Assembly: GCF_000821305.1 (NCBI RefSeq) | Contig: NZ_CCXK01000016.1 | Coordinates: forward strand, 609,033 to 673,032 | DNA: 64,000 nucleotides | DNA from: Clostridium culturomicium | GTDB lineage: Bacteria; Bacillota; Clostridia; Clostridiales; Clostridiaceae | Reading direction: 5' to 3' | In this document: piece by piece, positions 44,006-52,515 of the stretch | Numbering within the stretch: position 1 is the first letter of the stretch | Layout: every line of letters starts with the position of its first letter | Position numbers and translations under genes: made by a program | The notes under the pieces: generated by a model | What the model saw: the letters and a program-made list of their open reading frames with translations, nothing else | Databases searched by the model: none | Told to the model about the DNA's origin: nothing

Positions 44006-44632
44006 TTAATAATCAAAGACTACATTATTCCACCCTTGAAAGAAAAGACTCATTCCTAAAGCTCCTGGGTCAATATAACCAATAGCCTGATCTCCATATT
44101 TTCCAGCCTTTCCGAATTTAGCTGGATAGTTTTTAGTTCTTTCCGCACCCTTTGCTGCTGAACTTTCAATTGCTTCTAACACTTCCTTCATTAATCCTAG
44201 ACAAGCTCTAGAACCATTAACAACTGGTATTAAAACATCCATCATTGTTTTATCTCCAAGCCTTGCTGGAGTAACCATTTGCATATTAATTAAAGCTGCC
44301 AGTAGCATATCCTTCAATAAGTCATCATCTATTTCTTCTTGTTCCTCCATAGCTTCAGATAAACCTTGGAAAAAGCTTCCCCATAAGATACCTGCCGATC
44401 CGCTATTGTCTTCAATTACTTCCGACCCGATTGTTTCAAGCATCTGCCTTAATCCACATTCTGGCCATCCACCAATAACAGCTCTTATTGTTTTCGTTAT
44501 TTTTCCCATGGTAATTCCGTGATCTCCATCACCAAACTTAGAATCAATTTCTGAGAGAGATTCTAAGTTTTCTTCTAAAATATCACAGGAACTTAAAAGC
44601 ATCATCTTAAAGTAATATACATCTAAAACCAT
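44006..44632 (-). CDS. dhaL: DhaL-type dihydroxyacetone kinase ADP-binding subunit
   Basis: DhaL binds ADP/ATP and phosphorylates dihydroxyacetone held by DhaK. The 208-residue all-alpha protein has the metal-binding DSKFGDGDHGITMG near residue 28, NSGSAGILWGSFFQG near 77, RLGDKTMMDVL near 119 and DPGALGMSLFFQG near 187. A GAGGGGTGAGGAA site favours the ATG at 44632 over that at 44647. No dhaK, dhaM or glycerol dehydrogenase is nearby, so it is an orphan here. Confidence 0.88.
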   Translation of the reverse strand: MVLDVYYFKMMLLSSCDILEENLESLSEIDSKFGDGDHGITMGKITKTIRAVIGGWPECGLRQMLETIGSEVIEDNSGSAGILWGSFFQGLSEAMEEQEEIDDDLLKDMLLAALINMQMVTPARLGDKTMMDVLIPVVNGSRACLGLMKEVLEAIESSAAKGAERTKNYPAKFGKAGKYGDQAIGYIDPGALGMSLFFQGWNNVVFDY

Positions 44633-44761
44633 TTCCTCACCCCTCATTTTATTAGAAATTTAATTCTCTATATATTCATTTTACTTCTTAGCTCAGCTTA
44701 TGTAAATATTTACCTTAACCAAATTCTTAAGCCTTTTCCCCCTAAGAATAGGCAAAATAAT

Positions 44762-44802
44762 AAACATCTAGTCAAGTAAATTCATTACCTTTCTAGATGT
44801 TT
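44762..44802 (-). terminator. Terminator after vanY
   Basis: AAACATCTAG pairs with CTAGATGTTT around a 21-base loop; on the minus strand it is followed by ATTATTTTG. It lies just past the carboxypeptidase stop. Confidence 0.6.
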
Positions 44803-44811
44803 GCTTCTTTT

Positions 44812-45534
44812 CTATTTCTCAGCATATTCTTCTAAAGTTAAGCTCTCTTCATATATTCTCTGCGCTGTCTGTTTCCCTACATATCTTACGTGCCATGGCT
44901 CGTAATTATACCCCGTAATGTCCTCTTTTCCACTCTCATATCTCACAATAAAACCATATTTGTGAGCATTAGCAGCTATCCATTGTGCTTCCGGACATCC
45001 TTCTGTTATCCATCCCAATTCAGTTGCTAAATCCATAGCTTCACCTAACTGATGTTCACTTCCCCCTGGTGGTGCAACATATTTATCTGCATAAGTCTGT
45101 CCGTTAACTTCAATATTGTAATTATACAAGGTTCTTTGAGTTTCATAGGATCTGTATCCTGATAAACCGGTTAATATTACTCCGTCTTTGGCTGCTCCAT
45201 TCACTAATTCTTTTAAAGCTCCTGCAGCTTTTGGGGTCATATAGCGCTCTTCTTCTGTTGCATCTGGTAGAAAATCTATATCAACTCTCACCAAATCCTT
45301 CGGTACAAAACTATCTTCAAGCATATAAGTCTTGTTTACAAGCATAATATTTGATCCTTCAATTCTATTTTCTCCAAGGATACTCTCATTAGAATTTCTA
45401 AACATATATGCTCCTGCTGTAAAAATAATTAAAGCAGTTATAATAAATCTTACTCTTTTTATTCTTTTATTTTTTTGCTTTTTAGCTAACATAGCTTTGT
45501 TTTGTTTAGCACGCTGGCTTTGTATTTCTCCCAT
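44812..45534 (-). CDS. D-alanyl-D-alanine carboxypeptidase (VanY/DacB M15 family)
   Basis: This zinc DD-carboxypeptidase trims peptidoglycan stems outside the membrane. The 240-residue protein has an N-terminal anchor helix (about 30-46). LSGYRSYETQRTLYN near 120 is followed by the ligand motifs GGSEHQLGEAMDLA near 155 (His, Asp) and YEPWHVRYVG near 212 (His). Full length for a single-domain enzyme. GGAGAGGATTTT precedes the ATG. Monocistronic. There is no van cluster, so a role in resistance is not implied. Confidence 0.92.
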   Translation of the reverse strand: MGEIQSQRAKQNKAMLAKKQKNKRIKRVRFIITALIIFTAGAYMFRNSNESILGENRIEGSNIMLVNKTYMLEDSFVPKDLVRVDIDFLPDATEEERYMTPKAAGALKELVNGAAKDGVILTGLSGYRSYETQRTLYNYNIEVNGQTYADKYVAPPGGSEHQLGEAMDLATELGWITEGCPEAQWIAANAHKYGFIVRYESGKEDITGYNYEPWHVRYVGKQTAQRIYEESLTLEEYAEK

Positions 45535-45756
45535 AAAATCCTCTCCTTATCTTTAATTACATTTTATCAAGCCTTCGAATGGAATTTATTACTTTCTTCT
45601 TACGATTAAATTACATGATTATTATGCTATTTTATATACTTGCCACATTTTCATATTTGAATCTTTTCCTGCAAAAAATATTTTTTATGAATGTATACCT
45701 TTATTACTTGTCCGTGATATAATTTACTTATATGGAATACTATGGAGGTAGTTATT

Positions 45757-46605
45757 GTGATAAGAGAGTTTTCTAATAATGATTTAACTTCCCTTATAAA
45801 CTTATTGCAGCAAGGATATCTCATAAGTACAGAAGAAGCCACATCAGAATTTACTGGTGACAACCGTAAAATTTACATATATGATGATGGAATAATTAAA
45901 GGCTTTTCACTAGTAATTTTAGCAAATCAAGAAACCAGATTCTGTAACATAAGAGTTTATGTTGGTAAACCTTATAGACATAATGGTATTGGTAAAAAAC
46001 TTCATGATGAAGCTTTAAAGTATGCGAAGGAACAATGGAAGTCTAAAGCTGTTTCTGTTGGATTTACAACGCTTAAGGACGATGCAACTCACTTTTTCCA
46101 AAATTTAAATTATGAAAAATGGTTTATCTATCATGATATGACCTATACAGGAAAAGAACAACCGGAACCTGGCTTAAATTTTATAAACTACGAAGATAAA
46201 TATTTTGAAAAATATATAACCTTAGAAGGTGAATCCTTTTACAACCTACGAAGAGCAAATGATATAAAACCATATAACTGCAATGATTTCAGTGATGAAT
46301 CCAGAAAACGATGCCTTGATAATAAGGATAACATCTTTCTTTTACTAGATGATGAAGATGAAATAATCTCCACCATCTATGTGAAAAATGGAGTTCTAGA
46401 TGAAATAATGGTAAGTAAAAAATATGAGGGTCAAGGCTACGGCTGTAAAACCACTCAATTTGGAATCAACAAAGCTTTAAGTCAAGGTTCCAAAACTATT
46501 AAGCTTTGTGCTCTTGATTGGAACAAGCGTGCCATTTATATTTATGAAGCCCTTGGCTTCAAGATTGTCCAAACCTTCCATAACTACAGACGATTTTTCC
46601 GTTAA
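45757..46605 (+). CDS. Two-domain GNAT-family N-acetyltransferase
   Basis: The 282-residue protein has two GNAT domains: the first with VGKPYRHNGIGKKLHDEALK near 70, the second with VSKKYEGQGYGCKTTQFGI near 220 and YEALGFKIVQTFHNYRR at the end. The acetyl-CoA loop is R/QxxGxG/A in both. The frame opens at 45742, but GGAGGTAGTTATT precedes a GTG at 45757, giving the usual MIREF start. Substrate unknown. It is convergent with the sigma gene. Confidence 0.85.
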   Translation: MIREFSNNDLTSLINLLQQGYLISTEEATSEFTGDNRKIYIYDDGIIKGFSLVILANQETRFCNIRVYVGKPYRHNGIGKKLHDEALKYAKEQWKSKAVSVGFTTLKDDATHFFQNLNYEKWFIYHDMTYTGKEQPEPGLNFINYEDKYFEKYITLEGESFYNLRRANDIKPYNCNDFSDESRKRCLDNKDNIFLLLDDEDEIISTIYVKNGVLDEIMVSKKYEGQGYGCKTTQFGINKALSQGSKTIKLCALDWNKRAIYIYEALGFKIVQTFHNYRRFFR

Positions 46606-46619
46606 AACTATATCTGTAC

Positions 46620-46699
46620 CTCCACTTCATATTCATTCAATGGAGTACTCTTCAAAAGTAAGTTCGAATATTTAAATCAAAGATTTGGACATTCACTTA
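46620..46699 (+). repeat. Dispersed AAAGATTTGG element, copy C
   Basis: TCCA (about 46621) and TGGAGTACTC form a leading hairpin, followed by AAATCAAAGATTTGGACATT and CACTTA (to 46699). As in copy D the CACTTA end forms the stop codon of the convergent gene, here the sigma factor at 46697-47281. Confidence 0.55.
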
Positions 46700-47281
46700 T
46701 CTAGTCTTTAAAGCTCTTTTAAGCTTTTCAAAGGCTAGATTTTTTCTTTTTATAACGGTATTATAATTAACACCATACTCATTAGCATATTCCTTAAAGC
46801 TCCCCTTCTCTTCTATATAAACATATATGATGATTTCCTGCAATTTAAAAGGAAGCCCTTCAATGGCTTCCCTAATAACTCTCCCTAATTCTTCATTAGC
46901 ATAATCCTCTTCAATATTTACTCCTTCATCCTGTAAAGTATCAATAATACTAAAGCCTTCTCCTAAATCAACATCAAGGCTTAAAGTGGCATTTTCCTTA
47001 GCCTTATTTCTTATCAAGCATCTAAAATTATTTGTAATAGCCAAAGTAATATAGTTTATAAAATTACTTCTGCTAACATCATACTTTTCAACAGCGTTCA
47101 TCACCGTCATAAATCCAAGCTGCATTAAATCCTCTTGATCATAACCTGAAACATAAACATTCATTGCACTTTTATAAATATAATTTTCAAAGGCCTTCAT
47201 CAACTCTTCCATTGCATTTTTATCTCCAACTTGTGCTTCCCTAACTAACTTCTCAATTTTCTCCCAAGAATATTTTTTCAT
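46697..47281 (-). CDS. RNA polymerase sigma-70-family factor
   Basis: This 194-residue alternative sigma factor has region 2 at about residues 15-95 (DQEDLMQLGFMTVMNAVEKY, then SRSNFINYITLAI) and region 4 at 135-190 (FKEYANEYGVNYNTVIKRKN). It is slightly longer than ECF factors and has no anti-sigma gene next to it; control appears to be at its own promoter. Upstream are an activator-like repeat array and a two-component system pointing the same way. It resembles stand-alone clostridial sigma factors, but I do not assign a specific one. GGGGGTATAAGC precedes the ATG. Confidence 0.82.
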   Translation of the reverse strand: MKKYSWEKIEKLVREAQVGDKNAMEELMKAFENYIYKSAMNVYVSGYDQEDLMQLGFMTVMNAVEKYDVSRSNFINYITLAITNNFRCLIRNKAKENATLSLDVDLGEGFSIIDTLQDEGVNIEEDYANEELGRVIREAIEGLPFKLQEIIIYVYIEEKGSFKEYANEYGVNYNTVIKRKNLAFEKLKRALKTR

Positions 47282-47302
47282 GCTTATACCCCCTATAAAA
47301 TT

Positions 47303-47336
47303 AAATGCCCTAGGGATTATTTTCCCTAGAGCATTT
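47303..47336 (-). other. Hairpin in the sigma gene leader
   Basis: AAATGCTCTAGGGA pairs with TCCCTAGGGCATTT (one mismatch) around a 6-base loop between the putative promoter and the sigma ATG, then AATTTTATA. It could attenuate transcription or protect the mRNA. Confidence 0.55.
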
Positions 47337-47357
47337 TAAATCTTTTATTACTCTTCA

Positions 47358-47363
47358 AGTATA
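47358..47363 (-). promoter_or_regulatory. Putative -10 of the sigma gene promoter
   Basis: TATACT on the minus strand, 11 bases downstream of the last CTATCA repeat. No good -35 is visible; the repeat array occupies its place, as in PhoB-type promoters. Confidence 0.5.
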
Positions 47364-47373
47364 ACAGAAAAAA

Positions 47374-47450
47374 ACTATCACAATCCTATCATCTTACTAT
47401 CCACTCACTATCACCAAACTATCATGTCAATACCAACTTACTATCAACTT
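47374..47450 (-). promoter_or_regulatory. Seven-unit, 11-bp-period repeat array (likely response-regulator sites)
   Basis: On the plus strand A-CTATCA-N4 occurs with hexamers starting at 47375, 47386, 47397, 47408, 47419, 47430 and 47441, exactly 11 bp apart. Five hexamers are perfect, one is CTATCC and one degenerate (ATACCA). PhoB/OmpR-family regulators bind direct repeats with this period, including the CTGTCAT Pho box. The array lies between the kinase gene and the sigma gene, next to a -10 box. Confidence 0.75.
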
Positions 47451-47486
47451 TTCGACAGTTCATGAAGTAATAACCAACTAAATTAT

Positions 47487-48515
47487 TTAAATCGACTTCA
47501 TCGCAATAATAAATCTTACTCCATCCTCACAATTCTCAACCTTGATATTTCCCCTGTGGAATTTGATTATTTTATTGGAAATATAAAGACCCAAACCGAA
47601 ATTACCATTCTTTCCTTTGTGAAATTTAGAGAAAAGATTATTTATTATGGCTTCTTCAATAGGACTTCCATCATTATATATGGATATTTCAGTAACTTCC
47701 CCCACTGCTGGATTTATAAATTTACGGTGTAGATCTATGGTAAGCCTTGTTTTTGCATATCTTAAACTATTTTCTAATATATTATCAACAGCCACTTGAA
47801 ACTTATCCTCTACTATATTGATGCGAATAGGTTCGCCCTTAACCTCCACCTTAATATCCTTACGACCTAAACTTATTCGCTTCACAATACCTTCCAAAAG
47901 CTCCTTAGCTTCTACCTGCTTAAACTCAGATTCCTTTTCAAGAATATAATCAAGGGAATTTAAATAAAGCAGTTTAATTATTTTTCCTTCTAACCTTTCA
48001 ACTTCTTCTTCAATAACCTCTATATTTTTTTCAAAACTGTCTTCTATGTAAAATCCATCCTTTATTGCCTGACAGTAATTCTTTATAACCATAATTGGGG
48101 TTTTCAATTCATGGGATATACTTTGAATAAAAAACTCCTCTTCCTTATCTATATTGATTAAACTTTCCTGCATTCTTCCAATAGAATAGGCTAACTTTCC
48201 AATTTCATCCTTGCGATTCATCTTGATTTTTTCATCCCACTTTTTAACTGAAATTAACCTTACCTTTTTTTCTAGATAGCTAATTGGCTTTGTTACTCTA
48301 CTAGAAATCGTCTTTGCAATAATAATACTAACTATGATTATGCATAATAACAGCTTCAGCATAGTTCCTAAAAATTGTGGACTTGTAATTACAATACTAA
48401 GATCAGCCAGATTACTTATTAAAATTGTTGTTGTAAGGGAAACAACTAAAGATACTATAACTATAAATACAGTTATTACTACCCAGATTTGAAAACTTAA
48501 CGGCTTGTCCTTCAC
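47487..48515 (-). CDS. Sensor histidine kinase with short sensor loop
   Basis: The 342-residue kinase has two N-terminal helices (about 11-34 and 50-70) joined by only some 15 external residues, so it probably senses within the membrane or via a partner. HAMP is at 70-120. His135 lies in QSISHELKTPIMV, and HATPase motifs follow (DNILENSLRYAK near 240, FGLGLYISNKII near 308). The GTG start overlaps the regulator stop by one base. It forms the two-component system adjoining the repeat array. Confidence 0.9.
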   Translation of the reverse strand: MKDKPLSFQIWVVITVFIVIVSLVVSLTTTILISNLADLSIVITSPQFLGTMLKLLLCIIIVSIIIAKTISSRVTKPISYLEKKVRLISVKKWDEKIKMNRKDEIGKLAYSIGRMQESLINIDKEEEFFIQSISHELKTPIMVIKNYCQAIKDGFYIEDSFEKNIEVIEEEVERLEGKIIKLLYLNSLDYILEKESEFKQVEAKELLEGIVKRISLGRKDIKVEVKGEPIRINIVEDKFQVAVDNILENSLRYAKTRLTIDLHRKFINPAVGEVTEISIYNDGSPIEEAIINNLFSKFHKGKNGNFGLGLYISNKIIKFHRGNIKVENCEDGVRFIIAMKSI

Positions 48516-49177
48516 TAGTCATTAACCCCCTCAAACCTATATCCATATCCATAAATAGTTTGTATTTTAAGCTTTGTCATTTTATTTCTTAGTCTTCGCA
48601 GAGTATTATCAACAACTCTTGCTGAACCAAAGTAATTTATCCCCCATACACTGTCTAGTACTTGCTCACGAGAAACTGCTCTAAATTTATTTTCCATAAA
48701 ATATAGTAATAAGTCATACTCCTTTGAAGATATCTCTAGTTGACTGTCATTTATGTACACCTTATGCTTATCCTTATCAATAGTATATTCTCCACACTTA
48801 ATTATATTGTTTTGAATTTCCTTAGGCTTTTTAAGGAGGTTATTTACTTTTATAACCAGTTCCCTTATCATAAAAGGCTTTGGAATATAATCATCACAGC
48901 CCATCTCAAGACCGATAACCCTATCAATATCTTGATTCCTTGCTGAAATAAATATTACCTTTGAATTGGGGGTCAGCTCCTTAACCTTTTTAAAGATAGT
49001 AAATCCATTTATATCTGGTATCATTATGTCCATTACCCATAACTCTACCTCTTCAAATATATTTTCAATAGCCTCCTTGCCATTTAAAAAGCTTTGAACT
49101 CTATAGCCTTCAGCCTCTAAGTATGTCTTTATCATTCGGTTTAAATTTAAATTATCCTCCACTACATTAATTAACAT
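48515..49177 (-). CDS. OmpR/PhoB-family response regulator
   Basis: The 220-residue regulator has a receiver with VVEDN near residue 5, phosphoacceptor Asp50 in WVMDIMIPD, FISAR near 76 and Lys in PKPFMIREL near 95. The C-terminal winged helix has LEISSKEYDLLLYF and TLRRLRNKM. First gene of a pair with the kinase downstream. It is the obvious candidate to bind the 11-bp repeat array that lies after the kinase gene. Confidence 0.92.
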   Translation of the reverse strand: MLINVVEDNLNLNRMIKTYLEAEGYRVQSFLNGKEAIENIFEEVELWVMDIMIPDINGFTIFKKVKELTPNSKVIFISARNQDIDRVIGLEMGCDDYIPKPFMIRELVIKVNNLLKKPKEIQNNIIKCGEYTIDKDKHKVYINDSQLEISSKEYDLLLYFMENKFRAVSREQVLDSVWGINYFGSARVVDNTLRRLRNKMTKLKIQTIYGYGYRFEGVND

Positions 49178-49347
49178 GTGTATCCCCCATCCCTATTAAT
49201 CATTGATTCCTAAGTGCTTTTGGGCCTTAAATCTATAACATTAAACAGTAACTCCCCCCTATGAAGCTACTAATTTCTCCTAAGGTAAGTTTATCATAAA
49301 TCTACAATTCACATAATATTTCATCAAAATTTAAACATATAAAATAA

Positions 49348-49380
49348 ACTCCATACCATCGCTTCCTGATGATATGGAGT
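49348..49380 (-). terminator. Terminator after the first alanine symporter
   Basis: ACTCCATA.CATC pairs with GATG.TATGGAGT around a 7-base loop; on the minus strand it is followed by TTATTTTAT, 12 bases past the symporter stop. Confidence 0.75.
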
Positions 49381-49391
49381 ATTTTAATTAA

Positions 49392-50870
49392 TTAAGCTGT
49401 AACACTATCCTTTTTACTTTCTGCATTAACCTTATCTTCAAAGAATAGATAAGAATTGGGGTCTACCTCACCAATTCCAAGATATCTTGCCTTGTAGTCC
49501 TTTAATAATCTAAAGAACTCTTTAGATAAGAATAAAACTACAAATACGTTTATAAAGGTTGGTATTGCTGAAGATATATCTGCAAAGTTCCAAATTACCT
49601 GTCCTGGTAAACCAAAGGATACAGCATAAACTACCATTATTAACCCTGGTATTGGATAAAGAGGCTTGTAGAATTTTAAAATTGTATTTTTCACTTCAAC
49701 CTTATTTTTAAAGGCATGTCTTAAAATTATCTCATAGTAAGAATACCAGCCTGAAGAGGTTGTAATTCCAAATAGGAAAATTCCTATCGTCATTATTACT
49801 CTTCCCCAAGTTCCAATCCCAATTTCGAAGGCTGAAAGTGTTAAAGCTGCTCCACTTAAGCCTGAAGACCATTGTCCTGTTACCATAATAGCTAATGCTG
49901 TCATAGTACAAACTATTCCAGTATCCACAAACACCTCAAAAGCGCCCCATAAGCCTTGCTTCACTGGATGGTCTGTAGTTGCTGTTGAGTGAATCATTGG
50001 TGATGTTCCCCAGCCAGCTTCGTTTGAAAATACACTTCTTGATACTCCAAGTCGTATAACTCTGCTTACAGCTGCACCAGCAAATCCCCCAACTGCTGCT
50101 GTTCCTGAAAATGCAGATTTAAATATTAGAGCAAAAGTTTCTGGAACTGCTGTAATGTTTAAAAGGATTATAATTGTACAGCAGCCAACATAGAATAAAC
50201 ACATAAATGGAACTATTTTTCCTGCTATTTTTCCAAGCTGCTTTATTCCACCAAAGATCATTAGATATGTTACTCCAAAATAAATTAATGAAGATGGTAT
50301 CATTCCAATTTTAAAAGTTGAACTCAAAGCTTCTGAAACAGTGTAGTTCTGAAGTGTTATAAAAAATGTTCCAAAGATACCTGCTCCAAAGATAAAGGCC
50401 AAAATCCACCAGCCTTTAAAGCCTCTTTCAACTCCTAGACCTTTTTCGATATAGTAAGTTGGTCCTCCATAAGGATTTCCATCTTCGTCTGTATTTCTAT
50501 AATATACTGCAAGAGTAACCTCTGCAGCCTTAAGAAGCATTCCAACTAAAGAACAAACCCACATCCAAAAAATCGCTCCTGGTCCACCAGTAGCAATAGC
50601 TGTTGCAACTCCACCAATATTACCAACTCCAACAGACCCACCAATTGCTGTAGAAACTGCTTCTAATGGTGAAAGAATTCCTTTTCCCTTTGCTTCTTCC
50701 TTATTTTTCTTAGTAAATATTTTTCCTAGGGTATTTTTCATTATGTGTCCAAAAAATCTAATTTGAAAAAATCCTGAACGTAAAGTAATATAAAGACCTG
50801 TAAAAAGAATTACAATTATTAATGGCAATCCCCATAGGAAATCCACCATTGCCTGCAAGATATTCTCCAT
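49392..50870 (-). CDS. Sodium:alanine/glycine symporter (AGCS family)
   Basis: This is a full-length, 492-residue AGCS transporter with about ten helices. Family motifs include GLYITLRSGFFQIRFFGHI near 23, GGSVGVGNIGGVATAIATGG near 77, GGPTYYIEKGLG near 134 and SNEAGWGTSPMIHSTATTDHP near 281. It imports alanine or glycine with Na+. TGGGAGGGTTTTT precedes the ATG. A diverged second copy lies directly upstream. Confidence 0.94.
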   Translation of the reverse strand: MENILQAMVDFLWGLPLIIVILFTGLYITLRSGFFQIRFFGHIMKNTLGKIFTKKNKEEAKGKGILSPLEAVSTAIGGSVGVGNIGGVATAIATGGPGAIFWMWVCSLVGMLLKAAEVTLAVYYRNTDEDGNPYGGPTYYIEKGLGVERGFKGWWILAFIFGAGIFGTFFITLQNYTVSEALSSTFKIGMIPSSLIYFGVTYLMIFGGIKQLGKIAGKIVPFMCLFYVGCCTIIILLNITAVPETFALIFKSAFSGTAAVGGFAGAAVSRVIRLGVSRSVFSNEAGWGTSPMIHSTATTDHPVKQGLWGAFEVFVDTGIVCTMTALAIMVTGQWSSGLSGAALTLSAFEIGIGTWGRVIMTIGIFLFGITTSSGWYSYYEIILRHAFKNKVEVKNTILKFYKPLYPIPGLIMVVYAVSFGLPGQVIWNFADISSAIPTFINVFVVLFLSKEFFRLLKDYKARYLGIGEVDPNSYLFFEDKVNAESKKDSVTA

Positions 50871-50959
50871 AAAAACCCTCCCAATAATATTCTTTAATAT
50901 GATTGTAAAGGATTAATGCGTAAATTTTATGCTACAATTATGTTATCTCTGGCATAATT

Positions 50960-52402
50960 CTAAAAATTATAATAATTTCGATCTTCCTCTCCATAAAATA
51001 TAGGAATCACTTCTGCCTCCTCGCATAAGATGTGCCTTTCCTTATAATCCTGAAGCAATTCAAAAAACTTATCCGATAATAGAAGCACAACAAACATATT
51101 AACAAAGGTTGGAATTCCAGCTAAGATGTCAGCAAAACCCCAAAGTATCCCCTCTGTTCCACCAAAATTGGTTGTTATAACTACAATAATAAATCCTGGT
51201 ATTGGATAAATTCTCTTCATATTTTTTAAAAGCTTTTCCATATTAAACTTCATCTTTCCCCTTGTATAAAAGAACAATAAAATACTTTCATAATAGGAGT
51301 ACCACCCAATAGATGTAGTTAACCCAAATAAGAATATTGTTATAGGTATAATTATTTTTGAAAACTCACCTATTCCAAGGGAGAAGGCCGATACTACTAT
51401 ATCTCCAGCTGGGGAAATTCCTGATAAAATTCCCATTACAACTACAATTCCAGTAATAAAACATATAACTATAGTATCCAAAAACACTTCAACTACACCA
51501 TATAAACCCACTTCAATTGGATGATTTGTACTAGCTGTTGAATGAATCATTGCAGAGGTTCCCCAGCCTGCTTCATTGGAATAAACACCTCTAGACATTC
51601 CCTTTGATATAGTCTCATGCAAACCTCTTCCAATAAAACCTCCCGCGACTGCCCTTACGCTAAAAGCATCATATATAATTCCCTTTAATGCTGCTACAAA
51701 TAAGCCTCCATTTCTTACTATTACTAGGACTCCAGCTCCTACATAAAGTAATGTAATTACAGGAACGACAATGATAAAGAGCTCTTTTATTCCCTTTGTT
51801 CCCTTATAAATTGCAGCATAAGTTATTAAACTGTACGTAATGGCCACTAGTATAATTGGTACATTAAAGCTATTTGATATTATCACTGAAGCGTTATAGT
51901 TTTGAATTGTAAAGATTAAAGTGGATAAAATTCCAACTCCAAAAATTGTACTTAAGACCCATGCAGACTTGAAATTCATACCTTCTCCAATACCTTTTTC
52001 AATATATTGCATCGGACCTCCTCCAACAGTTCCATTCTTATACTCATCCCTATAGTAAACTGCCAAGGTTACCTCTGCCATTTTTATTATCATTCCAAGG
52101 ATCCCCGTTACCAGCATCCAGAAAATAGCCCCTGGCCCTCCAATTACAACAGCACTGGTAACCCCTGTTATATTTCCTATACCAGTGGTTGTGCCCAATG
52201 AAGCAAATAATGTCTGAAACATACTTATATTTTTCTCATCCTTATTACTAATAGCTTTAAAAGTTCTTCTCCAAATGAAGGTAAAATATTTGATTTGAAA
52301 AAATTCTGACGACAACGTATAATATATACCTGTAGAGAGAATTGTTATAATTAATGGCCAGTCCCATAATAAATCCACCAAAAACTCAACTATTTGTTCC
52401 AT
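50960..52402 (-). CDS. Sodium:alanine/glycine symporter (AGCS family), second copy
   Basis: This 480-residue AGCS transporter has the motifs GTTTGIGNITGVTSAVVIGG near 70, GGPMQYIEKGIG near 128 and SNEAGWGTSAMIHSTASTNHP near 274. It is clearly paralogous to the neighbouring symporter but diverged throughout, so it is an old duplication or a separate lineage with perhaps another amino acid specificity. GTGGGGATTTT precedes the ATG. About 90 bp separate the pair. Confidence 0.94.
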   Translation of the reverse strand: MEQIVEFLVDLLWDWPLIITILSTGIYYTLSSEFFQIKYFTFIWRRTFKAISNKDEKNISMFQTLFASLGTTTGIGNITGVTSAVVIGGPGAIFWMLVTGILGMIIKMAEVTLAVYYRDEYKNGTVGGGPMQYIEKGIGEGMNFKSAWVLSTIFGVGILSTLIFTIQNYNASVIISNSFNVPIILVAITYSLITYAAIYKGTKGIKELFIIVVPVITLLYVGAGVLVIVRNGGLFVAALKGIIYDAFSVRAVAGGFIGRGLHETISKGMSRGVYSNEAGWGTSAMIHSTASTNHPIEVGLYGVVEVFLDTIVICFITGIVVVMGILSGISPAGDIVVSAFSLGIGEFSKIIIPITIFLFGLTTSIGWYSYYESILLFFYTRGKMKFNMEKLLKNMKRIYPIPGFIIVVITTNFGGTEGILWGFADILAGIPTFVNMFVVLLLSDKFFELLQDYKERHILCEEAEVIPIFYGEEDRNYYNF

Positions 52403-52515
52403 AAAATCCCCACCAATGATGTATAAATTAAATTATTTGAATTTTTAAAATTCATATTTATTGTAGCAGATATGTTTAAAAAAGTCATATTTAGCACTGA
52501 ACTGGAGGATGAATG

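Noticed and set aside
44812..45534. Vancomycin-resistance locus because of the VanY-type enzyme
   Set aside because: No vanHAX or vanRS genes are present; such carboxypeptidases are ordinary wall enzymes in clostridia.
47374..47450. Array as a CRISPR or minisatellite
   Set aside because: Only the hexamer and a preceding A are conserved, spacers are four bases, and the position relative to a -10 box fits regulator sites.
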